From Lindgomyces ingoldianus (taxonomy: Eukaryota; Ascomycota; Dothideomycetes; Pleosporales; Lindgomycetaceae), in NCBI RefSeq assembly GCF_010093535.1, contig NW_022985235.1:1-58698 (forward strand): a stretch of 58,698 bases of DNA. Direction: 5' to 3'. Positions 43,260-56,062 of the stretch are shown here, in pieces; position 1 is the first letter of the stretch, and each line of letters starts with the position of its first letter. The translations under genes and the position numbers were made by a program. The notes under the pieces are model-generated. The model saw only the letters and a list, made by a program, of their open reading frames with translations, searched no databases and had not been told where the DNA came from.

Positions 43260-45490
43260 TGTAATCTACTAGAAACGTAATTAACTATACTATTATAATA
43301 AAATCTTACTAGCAACTAATAACTTTACAGAATAATAAAAAAAATAAGAAATAATTTCTATTATATAAATAACTTATAAAGAATATAAAAACATTAAAGG
43401 TAATACTATAAAATAAAACTAGCCTAAAGTACTAGAATAATAAGATTAACATGTTAAAGGCTTTAATAAGCTTATAAACTTAATTATATATAAGTTATAT
43501 AATTACTAATTTATATATAATAACTTAAAAAGGCGCTACCTTTCTAAGTTTATATATAAAGGATTTTAAAAAATAGACACTATAAGACTTTTTAGCACTT
43601 AGCTGCGCGTTTAAAAGAGAGCTTATATAAGTGCTAGAGAATAAAAGAATTACACTATAGCTAGGCACTACAGGTACCTAAGTGTGATGACAAGCACTGT
43701 CTCTACTACCGTATAGAGCTGGGGAAGCAAGGCAGAGTAGGTCGGCTCTATTTCAGCTACACTAAGATAGAGAGGAGAAAGGGAGCTTTAAGGGCAGCTC
43801 TGCAGAAGAAGTGCTCGCGGCGCTGAGGCGCTAGCAAGGACGCTAGCGCTAAGCGAACCAATAGCGTTGCGCCAGCCGCACCCCCTATATCCTGATTGGC
43901 TGCACGGGCAGCTCGTCATGTGACGCGCGACAGAGCTCTCTGCGTAGGACCGTCACACTAAGCTTAGAAGCTGTATAATATAGCATAAAAAAAGTAATTA
44001 CACTAAAAAAGCTTTATACATAACTTTTATTACTATATAAGGCTCTACACAGAAGTAGACTAAACATAATGCTGCTAATAACACTAAATATACTAGTATT
44101 ACCTACTTTTACACTTTAGCTAGCACTATACTAATTACTGTATAAATAATACATGCTACTCTACCTAACACCTGCTCTACACCCTTAATTATACACACTA
44201 CTGCCTGCAGTAGTGTATGCACTACTAATACTACCTGCATAATTTATACTATATTACAACTTGTATAAACTTCTACTCTAGAGGGAAACTGCTAAAGAAA
44301 AACTTCTAGTAAATAAAATTATATAATTTTAAAAAATATAAAAAAAATAATAACTATATAAGTTAACTATATAACATTTTTATAAATAAAATAAAGATTT
44401 TTATTAATCTATATTAATAGCTAAATATTTAGAAAACTTAGTACATAGACATCTTTCTAGATATCTTAAAAGGTTAGGTAAATATGTACTATATATACAA
44501 CATAGGCCCTAGACATAACTAGAAGCATTTATATAACACCTTAAGTAGTTACTTTAAGACTAATGTAAACTATAGCTAGTACTAGACAGACTAGATAATA
44601 ATAACCTTTATATAATACTAATAAAAGAACTTTAATAAAAGTTTATATAAAGTTTTTAAAATAATAATTAACAAGCTTACACTTATATAAAAAGCACTAA
44701 AAATAAAATTTTAAAAAGATGTTCTACTACACACTATTATTATATAAGCCTGTTAAGAATAACTAGAACTAGAACATACTATGTTTACTATTAAGCCTTT
44801 ATATAAAGCCTTATTTAGCAACTTATAAGCATTACTCTAAGTTACTATAGACTAAAGGGTAAACTAATACCTCTAGAAACTGCCTAATGTATACTACACA
44901 GACTACTAATATAACTCTACATAACAAAAACAAAGCTTCCCTCTGCGCAGAAAAAAACAACATAGAAAATCTTTATTTAGGTTTAGGCTATAATCTAGAG
45001 ACAACTGCATATAGACAAAGAAGTGCTTTATCTGCTATAAGAAGAGATGTTAGTTATTAAACTACTCTTATAATAACTATACATAAGCAAAGAACTAGTA
45101 TGTTACCTTATATAAAGATTTTTATAATAAGACCTTATTATATAAAGCTATTACTTTATACATCTAAAACTTTAAAAGTTACTTTAAAAAAGAGAATAAT
45201 TTACATAATATAAAAAAAATAAAATAAAAAAGTAAAAATGCTAAGAAAGCTATTAACTACTTTACCTCTACTACTTATTTATACTGTGTAATAGAAGAGG
45301 ACATCTATAGCATTAAACCTAAAAAGTATGCTAAGCAGTTTATCTTTAACAACTAATACTATATAGTATACTAAGGTAAACTATAAAACATAAGTGTAGT
45401 AAAGATTTTTACTATTATTAAGTTCTAACTTAAGGTGTACATATAAAAAAACTTATATATAGAAATTAATTAGACACTTAGCTAAATAAA
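43260..45490 (+). pseudogene. E gag region (broken, split by S)
   Basis: Plus-strand frames give RLFSTQLRV and KRAYISARE-like runs up to S (43683), continuing afterwards to about 45490 where D inserted. Position implies copia gag/protease. I do not recognise a zinc knuckle. TAA/TAG are frequent. Confidence 0.45.
43683..43957 (-). mobile_element. S, solo LTR of the C/D family
   Basis: 275 bp, TGTGATGACAAG...GACCGTCACA, same orientation as D. Perfect TSD CTAAG (43678-43682, 43958-43962). It is practically free of RIP changes over its whole length, making it the best reference for the family's original LTR. Formed by LTR-LTR recombination or as a remnant. Confidence 0.95.
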
Positions 45491-45496
45491 TATTAG

Positions 45497-45771
45497 TGTG
45501 ATGACAAGCACTGTCTCTACTACTGTATAGAGCTGGGGAAGCAAGGCAGAGTAGGTCAGCTCTATTTTAGCTACACTAAGATAGAGAGAAGAAAGGGAGC
45601 TTTAAGAGCAGCTCTACAAAAGAAGTGCTTACAGCACTAAAGCGCTAGTAAGGACGCTAGCGCTAAGCAAACTAATAGTGTTGCGCTAGTTGCACTCTCT
45701 ATATCCTAATTAGCTGCACAGGCAGCTTGTTATGTAACGCGCAACAGAGCTCTCTGCGTAGGACTGTTACA
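45497..45771 (-). repeat. D left LTR (3' LTR)
   Basis: Outer bases (TGTGATGACAAG, CTGGGGAAGC) kept; inner end mutated (GCGACAGAG reads GCAACAGAG, CCGTCACA reads CTGTTACA). Confidence 0.95.
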
Positions 45772-45879
45772 TTACCCCCTTCTAAGGCAGTCTTATCCCT
45801 AAGACTAGGTAGTTTAGCGCCTTTATGTTAGTCTTTAAACTAGTTAAGACCCTAGCGTAGGTTAATTATTAACTTTTAT

Positions 45880-48800
45880 AAGTTCTATATCTTTACCTTT
45901 TTTATACGCTTGCAACTAGGCGTCTAGTCGCGCTAGTAGACTAGGCTTAGTAGAATATGCTTAGTAGAAGTCCCTTACTTTATGCAAAGCTCTAAGGAAT
46001 CTATTAGCATTATACTAAGTAGGGTTAGGATTATAGCCTACCTATAAAGCTTAGTATTAGAGACGCCTGTAGTAGACATAACTATCTAGAATGTTCTAAA
46101 CCTGCTACTTAGAGTAACTGTTAACCTTAATTAGCTTCTCTAGAGGCTTAACCTAACCTAGCAGCATTGTAGGTGCTGCCTGCTGTAGGCAGTCTGCGTA
46201 AAAGACGTTGTGCATTCTTATATATAAAAAGAGCTTAAGCTAGTACAAATAACCTCTTATGCTTATAATTAGATAAGGCCTGTACATCTGCTAGTTAAGC
46301 TTCTAGCTAGGGCGCCCTATAGTAAAGCTTTTAAAAGTTACATATACTTTATTACCTACTATAAAGTTAGGCTTATGCTGCTTTTTATTTACTTAAGCTG
46401 CTTACTGCTTTTAGGCTTAAGCAATACCTTTTCTTATAATTTTAATTACTTATTATACAGCATTATAGTAGAGCTTAGTATAGCTCTAAGCCTTCTTACA
46501 TAAAATCTGCTTTAGCGCAGTTAGTAAGCGTCTTATACATGCCTTCTAGTTCTAGTAGTGTGTTAGATAATAGCTAAACTTAATTTTAAACAGTAATAAC
46601 TTTGTTGTCTTATATAGTAAAAATGCTTAAGCCTAGTCTATGCAGGGCAGCAGGTCTAACTAGTTGTTTTAGAAGTAATTAATAAATAAACGCAGTTACT
46701 AGTTAATATACTAATTTAGCACCTCTATGTTGCTATTAGTCTAAGAATAGTAGGGCGTAAAGAGCTTTTATTTAACACTAGTAAAGTAGTAAAGCTTGTC
46801 TATAAATGCAAAGGTAAACTATAGTCTATAGTTAGAGATAATTAATTAAAGGGGTCTATAGACACGCTAGATATAGTAATAGTATAGGTCTACAGCCCCT
46901 ACAGCAGTAATAGTCTTATAGCACAGCAGTAAGAAGCAGCGCTTACTTAAATAGTCTACTATAATAAACATATTATTATAGCTAGCTTAATTAGGTAAAA
47001 ATAACTTAAAATTTATAAAAATGTTTTACTATACTTACTTAAGTATTAGCAGTAGCTTAAAAAGCCCTAGAGTCTTATTTTAAAAAATATAGCGTTACTA
47101 ATAAGCTTTATAAGTGCTAATGTAGGTCTTAACATCTTAGCTTATGCTTAGCTAGTAGTACTACTTATATAGCAGCTTAGTTATTTTCTTAGTCTTAGAA
47201 TGTGTAGTAAGTTGCATTATATAAACAGCATAAATAAAGTAGGTTTTTAGAAACTAGATAGCTAAGACTATAAGCTTCTCTTCCTTTAGTAGTAGGCCTT
47301 TAGTATTAAGCTTTTATTATAAGCTAAAATCCTGCGCTTTATTATAGCAGTGTTATAAGCTTTTATAATTCTAATTAGCATCTAAGATCTAATTAATAAG
47401 CTTATATAGTTAATTTATTAGCAGCAGCTTTATAAGCTTCTTATTTAGCAAAGAAGTGCTTTGCAAAGTAGCGTGTAATTAAGTAATAAGACTAACACTA
47501 ATCTACTTTTAGCTTAAAAAAAAGCATATATAAGCAGCCTTATTTTTTTTTTTTTTATGTTTTAAGCTTTTTTTACTTTCTTAACAGCGCATCTGCAACA
47601 ATATTAGCAGTGCCTAAGCAGTAGGTTAGTGTAAGGTTAAAGTCTACTATTAGTATAGCTTATTACATCTAGTAAGAAGTAAGCTTATGCTTAACAGTAA
47701 AGTACTTAAAAGCTTAGTAGTTAGTAATTACTATAAATAGCTTATCTTATTATAGGCTTATTAGCTGCGCTTACTACTTCTATAAGCTTTAAACAACTAT
47801 AAGCATTTTTTTATTATATATATTATAGTTTATCTGTAGTAGGCTTATAGTCTTAGAGTAGAACACTATAGGGCGCTAGATGCTATTATCCTGCAGCTGC
47901 AATAGTACTCCTGTAATAACTCTGTTACTTATGTTAGTCTTTATATGTGTTTTATAATTTAGTAAGTAGTGTATAAAGACATTATTTAACAGCATAAAGT
48001 CTTTAGCGCGCTTAAACATAGCTAACTTATGCTCTTTTAAAGAATACTAGGCGCTACACTTAAGTAGCTTTATAAGTAGCTATATAATGTAACTATAGTT
48101 CTTAAGAAAGGTGTAGTAAAAGTTGTAAAACTTTAGAAATAACTATAGGCTCTTAATTAAAGTTAGTATAGGCTAGTCTTAGACAGCAGCTACCTTAGTA
48201 AGGTCCTTATAAATTCTGTCTATGCTAATAATAAAACTTAAGAATTTTATTTTAGTAACTATAAATTTACTTTTTTTAAGGTTAATCTATAGGCTAGTGT
48301 TTTACAGACAACATAAGACTTTAGTAATATATGCCTTATGCTATAAAAAGTTGTCTAAATAGATTAAGATATTATTAAAGTAAGCTATGTAAAAGTTATT
48401 AAGTAGGCTATGTAAAACCTAATTAATATATTACTAAAAAGTTATAGGGCTATTGCAGAGTCTAAAAAGCAGCATATAATACTTATAGTTACTATAGCAT
48501 GTTTAGAAGGTAGTTAGGTCCTTAACCTTTTTAGTAAGCTAGATATAATAAAACACCTGTTATATATTAAGCTTAGTAAAAACCTTAGCTATAGCTAGCT
48601 GCGTAAGCGTCTTCTAGATTAGAGGTATTAAGTAAGTATTTTTTTTATAATTATATTAAGCTTATAATAGTCTATGTAGAACCTCTACTTTTTTTCTAGC
48701 TTCTTAGCAAACAAGACTAGAGAAGCGTAGCTAGCGTTGCTGTGCGTGATAAATCCGCGTTACAGGTGGTTATCTAGATAGTCCTTAACTAGCCTAAGCT

Positions 48801-49760
48801 GCTCTAGAGACATGCTGTATAGTAGGCTACTTAATAGGGTGTTCTCTGCTATTAGCTTAATATTATAGTTAACGCTAGGTTAGTGCAGCAGCAGTTTGTC
48901 TAAGTCTCTTTTTAAGAAGTGAGCTAGCGTAGCTCTAGTGTACGCAGGGGATAGTAACTTCTTAAGCATTAGCTGTTAAAGCTTATTCTTAGGATTAACT
49001 ATTATAGGTGCTTAGCAGTTCTTAATTAGTTAATTAACTTTATAAACGCTAATATATCTAATTACAACATCTCTACGCTTTATGTGTAGTATAAACGCAG
49101 CAGTGTTAATTACGTTTACCTCTAGCTCTACCTTAGCAAGTGCTTTTTTAGAGACAGCTAGTTAACGTTAGCGCGCTTAATTAGCGCTAAAGGGCATTAG
49201 TTAAGAATTAAGTTACTTCTTTATATTTCTTAAGTTCTACTGCTAATTATGCTTCTAAGTTAATTAAAGTTAGTATTAATTAATCCTTAATATCTTTATA
49301 AACCTATTTTATTAGTTAGTGTCTACTTAATAAGATTAGTTAATCTGTAGGGACGCGCTGCGTGTAGGGATAATAATATTACACTTATAGTCCTATGTCT
49401 AATTATTGTCTAGCTACTAAATTAATTATTTCTTATAGTTAATCTAAACACTAGCCTTCTTAAAGACTATATAGCCTATAATTAAGTTATAACAGCTTAT
49501 GTTGTAAGAGATAAAGAGTGTGGGCAGCTAGTAGCTGTTAATTACTAGATCTATGTAGAAGTACTTGTCTACTTATTTATTTAGTTAATTCTTATATCCT
49601 GTAATAGGGATAGACTTAATGCTAAGCATCTTAGGCTGTAGGTGCTTCTAGATTGTCTGCAGGTGTTGTAGGTGGATTAAATTGTAGCTGCTAGCCCCTA
49701 TGTTAATAAAACTATTTAAGCGTACAGTAATCTCTCTAGCAAAGACACAGCAGGGCAGCA
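45880..49760 (-). pseudogene. D pol: protease, RT, RNase H, integrase, chromodomain (broken)
   Basis: Minus strand. Protease-like FINIGASSYNLIHL near 49700 (DSGAS read NIGAS). RT begins with NIKLIAENTL near 48880 and has AYFNNILIYLD near 48370. RNase H about 48000-47600, integrase about 47350-46250. The chromodomain-like end, ILDSYVYYRRL and VGYNPNPT-type residues, lies at 46090-46000. It is colinear with C. Part of the RT N-terminus (48700-48900) is nearly unmutated. Confidence 0.85.
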
Positions 49761-49799
49761 TAAAAGGCTTACTGCTAAATAGCAGCTTGCGCAGCTCTT

Positions 49800-50811
49800 A
49801 CGCTAGCGCTCTGTCTGTTAACTCTAGGGAGGAGACTTCCTTTAGAGTAAGTCTTCCCCTAATTTACTGTCCTTGCTAGAGCTTGCAGCGTCTAGCTCCT
49901 GCGCTGCTTCTATAGCCTTGCTTTTAGCGTAGGCGTGAGGGCAGTTGCGACTTATATGTCCTAGCTAATAGCATAAGTAGCAGGTTATAGCATCCTTTAT
50001 TAAAGCTGCCTACGCTTAGGGTGTTGCTAGAGTTGTTAGGGCAGCAGTAGCAGCAGTAGGTTAAAGAACGTTCTAATGTGTAAGCTTCTCTTAACCTCTC
50101 TGCGCGCGTTGCGCGCTTAACTCTGCAGCAGACCTCTGCAGTAAGAAGGATATCTAGCAGGCTTACTCTATGTAATTAAAGAAGCTAACTATTAAGTTGT
50201 TATAGTAAGTCTCTATGTGTACTTAAAGCTAACTTAATAAAGTGTTATAGATCTTATTCTTCTACTGCTTAAGCAGCAGCTTAGCTTTATTTATAAGGCA
50301 CATAAACTAGGCTTTAAAGTCTTTAAAATCCTAAGATAGCTTTATCTTAAGCTAGTAAAGCTTAGTCTTAGCTTTTATTTACTAGTTAGTATTTTTAAAG
50401 CTTTTTTTTTAGAAAGCTTATAATATCCTTAGTTATTACTAGCTTGCCTTACTACTTCTAGGCTTTAAAGTAGGGAACTAGTTAACCTAGCGCTTAACTG
50501 CCTACCTTGCTCTTAGTATAGTGTACTTAAGCGTCTTCCTTCTTTATAGGGTCACTATCTGCAGGTACAAAGTAGTCTGCGTTGTAGAGTAGCTTGCCTA
50601 TTAGGAGGTCTTTCTAGTAATTAAATTTAACATTGTCCTTGCCTGTAAACCTAGGCAGATCCTCTGCTTTAGCTAACACCTTTAGCCTAGCTTCCTAGCT
50701 CGCAGTACTAATATAAGAGAGGTTAGGCGTCCTTAGCGTGGGCGTATGGGCGTTGCTGGTGGGCTGGGCGGTGGGATTGACGCGCATCTTGATCCTTGAC
50801 AGCTTCCCTAT
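49800..50811 (-). pseudogene. D gag
   Basis: Starts near GKLSRIKMRVN (the first codon at 50811 reads ATA where C has ATG; the next Met is at 50787). An Ala/Pro/Thr-rich N-terminus follows, then a capsid-like stretch with LPRFTGKDNVKF near 50650 and a complete CCHC knuckle CYLCYQLGHISRNC (49975-49930). The first 100 codons are almost free of RIP; later parts contain TAG. This is the particle protein of the element; C has lost it. The knuckle binds RNA in this family. Confidence 0.75.
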
Positions 50812-50995
50812 CCTAGTGCTCTTAGCTCCTTCCCTCTACTCCGGGGTCTGGCGGTCCGCAGAGGTATAGTGTAGTGTGAGCCCCAGGTCCGGTGACGGTG
50901 GGGCTGATAGTCGATTAGTGGTGGGTTCGTACGTGGGTTCGTACAGAGCCTGCGGCTCTCTTCGCGTTGTTGCGGTGGTAGTTAGTACAGTAGGC
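50690..50995 (-). other. Unmutated GC-rich leader/gag start of D
   Basis: The same stretch is unmutated in C (16880-17098). It includes a C7-8 run (50994-51002), a CGCG-containing inverted segment (CTGCGGCTCTCTTCGCG) and the gag start. It flanks the point where C is deleted. Confidence 0.7.
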
Positions 50996-51282
50996 CCCCC
51001 CCTACAGTTAATTTAAACTAGAGCAGCAGCGCTCCTAGCTTAAAGCTTTTTAATAAGGTGCAATAATCTAATTATTGCTTAGTATTACTTTTACAGTTGC
51101 CTAGCCTAACTAAGGCTTTAAGGCAGATAGCTATTGTTAACAAACTAAGGCTTAGCCTAGTTATACTAGCAGATCTGTCTAAGTAAGAGTTAGTTAGCAG
51201 ATTAAGCTCTTAGAGCTAACTGCACAGTAGACCTAGATATTATGTTGCTGTCCTCTAGCTAAATAAGATAATCTTAGTGTAA

Positions 51283-51557
51283 TATAATAACAAGCACTAT
51301 CTTTACTACTATATAAAGCTAGAAAAGTAAGGCAGAGTAGGTTAGCTCTATTTTAGCTACACTAAGATAGAGAGGAAAAAGGGAGCTTTAAGGGCAGCTT
51401 TGCAGAAGAAGTGCTCACAGCGCTAAGGCGCTAGCAAGGACGCTAGCGCTAAGCAAACTAATAGCGTTACGCTAGTCGCACCCCCTATATCCTGATTGGC
51501 TGCACGGGCAGCTCGTCATGTGACGCGCGACAGAGCTCTCTGCGTAGGACCGTCACA
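51283..51557 (-). repeat. D right LTR (5' LTR)
   Basis: The inner end is strongly mutated (TATAATAACAAGC); the last 85 bases are clean (GATTGGCTGCACGGGC, GACCGTCACA). Confidence 0.95.
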
Positions 51558-51562
51558 ATTAG

Positions 51563-54560
51563 CTTTAAAAGCTAGACACTAAAAAAATTATTTAGTACTA
51601 TATAAATCTAGAACCTAATTAGTCTAGTTATATACTACATTTTAAAAACTCTAACACTATTTTTGCTATTCCTAGTAGATGCTAACTAACTTAAAGTATA
51701 CTTTAATAACATTTTAAATGTTATTATACATAAAGACAAAACTACTATACTTATTATATAAAAATAAGAACACTTTTTTTTTACTAAATTAGAACCCTAC
51801 TGCCTTTACTACTAATTTAGACACCCCTATATAAAGAAACTCTAGAAGATGCTAACTAGCGCTAGCTATAACATTAATGCTGCAGTGCTAGAAGAGATTA
51901 AAAAGTTTTACTACCTTTGCTAATTATATAACTAAGCTTTATAAAAATTTAAGTTTATAATTAAAAATAACACTTACTTTAACTATAAAGTTATTATTAA
52001 TGTTATATAAATTAATAATAAAGATGTTTTATATATTATTAATGTAGATATATTATTTTAGGCTACTACATTCCTAAAATCTATGTCTGCATAAGATACC
52101 TAGGATGCACTATGTAAATGCTAGATTAACACTTATTAAGAACCTTTAAACTACATTATATATAACTTTAGTATAAACTTTGCTTTAAAATTTTTTTAAG
52201 CTTATATAAAAATTATAAAAGCTATATATAGGCAGATGCCTATAGAAGCACATTAGGCAGTTAGAAAGGTTAAGTGCACGCACACACCTCTCTAATAAGC
52301 GTTTAACATCCTAAAGACTAAGCTAGGTAACTGTACAGATAATAAGGCTATCTTGCAGATAGCAGTTAAGGCTCTAAATAACATAGCTAGCCTGCACAGT
52401 CTAGTACCTATGCTGCTAGTTTTTAAAGCATACTTAAGAATTAACCTAGACTTTTTACTATTACTAAACATTATTATATAAGCAAGCGCTATATAAAAAG
52501 TAATAAAAAAACTTTAAAAAAACTATGTAAAAGTAAATATTAATTATATAATTAACACTTATAATAGCTTTATAACATATAAAGTTTTTTATTTTCTTTT
52601 TAGCTTAAAGATTATAGCATAGAGAGAGAAGAAAGGCTAGACTAGCTTATATAAAATTAAAAGTATTAAAAAAAACATTATTATTAAAAAAAAATAGCCT
52701 ACTAAAGCTCTAATATACGCAGGTTAAACTATACTATAAAAAAAAGAAAAAAGACAACTTACTTATAATAAATAACCTAGATAAACTAATCCCTATATAA
52801 AGAGATTTTTTAAAGAAGAGGAAAAAAGAATAGCTTTATAAAAATGTTATAAAGGCAAAACTAAAGCCTACTATAGACTAAGCCTCTTAGAATAGCAATG
52901 CTGCACTAGTGTAAAAGGAAGATATAGATACTAGGAGAAGTAAAAGGTAAAGAAAACCTGCATAAAGTCTAGACTAAGTATTTCTAACCTAGAAAAAAAA
53001 ATTAGGCCTTATCTATTAAGCTTTATATAAATAGTGTAATTACTATACTTAAAAAACTATTTAAAAAATTAAACTATATAAAGATAAACACTTTAATTAC
53101 TAACAGCACTTTTAAAGTTATAGTGTATAACTTAATAAAGCATAAAAGTTGGATTTTTAACTTTTGCTTTATATAAAAAGTAAAAAGTAAAATAGCCTAA
53201 CTATATAAAAAATCCTACTTAGTGTTTGCTAGCTACTTAGATAAAAAGAAAAAAGAAATTCTTACTTAGTTACTAACTATCTAGAGGATAAGCTAGAGAC
53301 TACTTCTAGCTATAAAAGTAAGCCTAAGAGCTATGTATAAAATGCATTTTAAACTATGTAATATTACATAAGCATACATTTAATTAATAAATAAGCTTAT
53401 GCGCACACTGTACATAAAGCTACTAAAGGAGATGCGCTAGAGCTTTTTACTAAATACAATACTCTAGGTTGTATAACTCTTATATAAAGCTGCTAAATTA
53501 GGACTGTATTAGTTTAAGACATACTATAACTACTATAAAAAAAAGCTATGTATGTAAATCTTTTTATATAACCCTTACTTTTTAATTACTAATAAAAAAG
53601 AGCACACCTTTAGTATTACTAGCTTATAAATAGACAACACTTTAAGCATTATAATAAAAAATTTTATGCAAAAAAAAAAAAACTATAAAAAGTAAAGTTT
53701 TATATAAAAAGTAAGACTATTTTAGTAGAGAAGCAGCTTATTAAGTTTAATAGTAAAAAAATTAAACTTACACATAACATAGTAGTTTTTACTTAGAAAA
53801 GATAAGCAAGCTACCTTTATATAATTAACTTAAAAAATAAGAATGCTGCATAATAATATATTAAGTAACATATAAAAGAGGTATACATTATATTTATATG
53901 TTAACTAGAGGCAGGATTTAACTTATTTATTACTATATAAACTATAGACTCTTTACATAATAATATTAATACACTTAACACATAGATTTAATAGTAGATA
54001 GATAATAGTAAGTATAGTCTTACTTTTCTACTATTATAGCTTAATAGTGCAAAGCTGTTTATTTTTATAAATAAATTATTTACTAATAATAAAGACCTTA
54101 GCTTATAGCTAAAAATTTTAATTATATTAAGTAATAAGGACTATATAAAGTAAAGTAACTGCTTTAAAATACTAGGCAACATTATACACTAGAATTCTAC
54201 TAAGTGTAAAAGAGTAACTAAGAGTGTCCTTACTAGCAAACTATATAAAATAGTTAAAGAGTTTAATAATATAATTACTTTTAGTATAACTTTATAGTAA
54301 ATTATATAAATGCTTAAACTACTACTAATTTTAGTAGTAATCTACACAAATTTAAGGTTTTTATATAATTACTTAGTTAAGCTAGGCACTACTAGTAAAA
54401 AGTAACTTATAATTAACATTATATTACTTTATAAATTATATAAAAAAAAGAAATTACTAAAATAAAGTAAATTAATAGTAAAAATAACTTAGTAGATGCA
54501 TGTATAAAAAAACACTAAATTAGGCTCTTTAATTATTAGTCCTAACTAACTGCCTCTCTG
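51563..54560 (+). pseudogene. E pol: integrase region, RT, RNase H of copia (broken)
   Basis: RT near 53290-53640: RLLLAIKVSLRAMYK, NITQAYI, LMRTLYIKL, GLYFKTYYNYYKKKLC and ITSLIDNTLS (the copia L-Q-V/T-DDTL motif with an Asp read Asn). RNase H near 54040-54470: LFIFINKLFTNNKDLS (TDSSFANN type), STKCKRVTKSVLTSKLY and YLVKLGTTSKK. The order integrase-RT-RNase H is that of Ty1/copia. 51563-53200 should hold integrase but is too damaged to name motifs. Stops are TAA/TAG. Confidence 0.85.
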
Positions 54561-55290
54561 TCTAGATAGAAGCATCTGTAGACTAGCTAGATCCTGTGCG
54601 CAAAGATGCTCTAGACTAACTAGACTAACAACGCCTTTATATAAGGCTTATTTTATATATATTTTTTATTATACACACTTATTTTTCTTATTATAAGATT
54701 AGAAAAGAAGAATATGTAAAAAAAACAGTCTATTTGTCTAGTATATAGGAAAAGAAAAAGCTACTACCTCTTATATATAGTAGTTATAATGCAGACCACA
54801 GCTCTGCTATACATATAAGGCGTAGGCATTAGCCTAGAAGTTAGCTAGCATATAATACTTAATAAAGAAAAAAGCACTAGTAGTGCTACTATAATAATAA
54901 GCACATAAAGTTGCTAAGACCTAACTATAACTCTAGACTAGAACTACATAGAAGTACTTCTTATAACACACAACTTTTACTGCCTATAGCTGCAGATTAG
55001 TGCTAGTAGGCAAGACAACATTAATATTATAAAATAGTAAAGCTGCTATATGCTACTTTTTAGCTTATCTATAATTAGCATTTTATATAAAAAGAAAGTA
55101 AAAGAGCTAAAAGATTTATATATTTATGCTAAGATACTAAATAAACTACTAATTAGTAGTAGAACTAGTTAAAAGGGTAACACAGATGCGCCCTAGGCTG
55201 CTAGACTGCACTAGGACGTTAAAGACGCCCGCACTAACAGCGCTAGTAGTGAAGGAGGAAGGCTAGAGAGACATCTCTCTGTATCTGTGT

Positions 55291-55332
<42 letters not shown>

Positions 55333-55777
55333 GCAGGAGTATCTGTTACTATTAGCACTGTACAAAAAAAAGAAAAGGGCTAGGGAATTATATAGTAGGG
55401 CTTAGAAAGTAAAGGATAAAAAAGAGAAAGTAAAAAAAAAAAAAAAACCTTATTATATACACCTCTCTACGCACCTGCCTACGCAAAGATTTTACACTAT
55501 TTTAGTATAAAACCCTGTATAAAATAGCTTGTACACTGCTAAATTACTTATAAAGTAAGTGCATAAAGGCTAGATAATAATAGCTTAAAACACTTTACAC
55601 TATTTATAGAGCTATTTACATAGTATAACTAGCCTATCTTAATGTACAGCATTACTAAGGCAAGTTCTAACAAATAAGGTAAAGTAAAGGTAGAATATAA
55701 TTAGATAGACCTACACAGACAGAAGGGAGGTAACGTGTACAGAAGGTAACTCTTTAGATAAAAAGAAAAGTTGCTAG
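54561..55777 (+). other. E 3' region
   Basis: Sequence between RNase H and the 3' LTR of copia. Mostly AT-rich; a cleaner stretch at 55180-55345 has GACGCCCGCAC-type CpG words and the GT repeat; an A run lies at 55432-55447. Purine-rich AGAAGGGAGG (55721-55730) or AAAAAGAAAAG near 55760 are polypurine tract candidates. Confidence 0.5.
55286..55330. repeat. (GT)n microsatellite
   Basis: About 22 GT units with one A interruption, within the 3' region of copia E. Its survival in RIP-mutated surroundings fits a late expansion or a patch that was not mutated. Confidence 0.9.
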
Positions 55778-56057
55778 TATCTGTACATAGCAGCAGTGTT
55801 ATAGTCTAGATATAAGCAATTACACATAAGCAGAACTACATATCTATGTTACATAATGCTTATGTGTAAACCTTTATGCGTAAACATCTAAATATCCCTT
55901 TTTTCCTCTGTATAGAGGAAAGACAAAAGTAATAGAACTAGAAACATATTGCTCTTACTTTACCTACCTTATACACTGTGCACACTGTACACCACTCTTA
56001 CTCTTACTACTTAAGTGCTCATACTATAAGCAGCTAGCTGTCGGAGCCTATTTAACA
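55778..56057 (+). repeat. E 3' LTR
   Basis: Starts TATCTGTACATAG (TGTCTG in the 5' LTR) and is mutated along its first 230 bases; the final 45 bases are clean (TGTCGGAGCC). TSD TATTT follows. Confidence 0.9.
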
Positions 56058-56062
56058 TATTT

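Larger units (their letters stand above)
45497..51557 (-). mobile_element. D, full-length gypsy element (C family)
   Basis: 6,061 bp. LTRs of 275 bp at 45497-45771 and 51283-51557; perfect TSD ATTAG (45492-45496, 51558-51562). The polypurine tract (minus AGAAGGGGGTAA) lies at 45772-45783. Gag and protease, absent from C, are present. Outer LTR ends are clean, inner ends mutated. It lies in copia E. Confidence 0.95.
42557..56057 (+). mobile_element. E, copia LTR retrotransposon carrying S and D
   Basis: LTRs of 280 bp at 42557-42836 and 55778-56057, TGTCTGTACG...CTATTTAACA. Perfect TSD TATTT (42552-42556, 56058-56062) in F2, with the free target in F1 at 15033-15037. Removing S and D leaves about 7.15 kb. 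Coding order RT then RNase H at the 3' end marks it as Ty1/copia. A leader with tandem repeats follows the 5' LTR. Confidence 0.9.
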
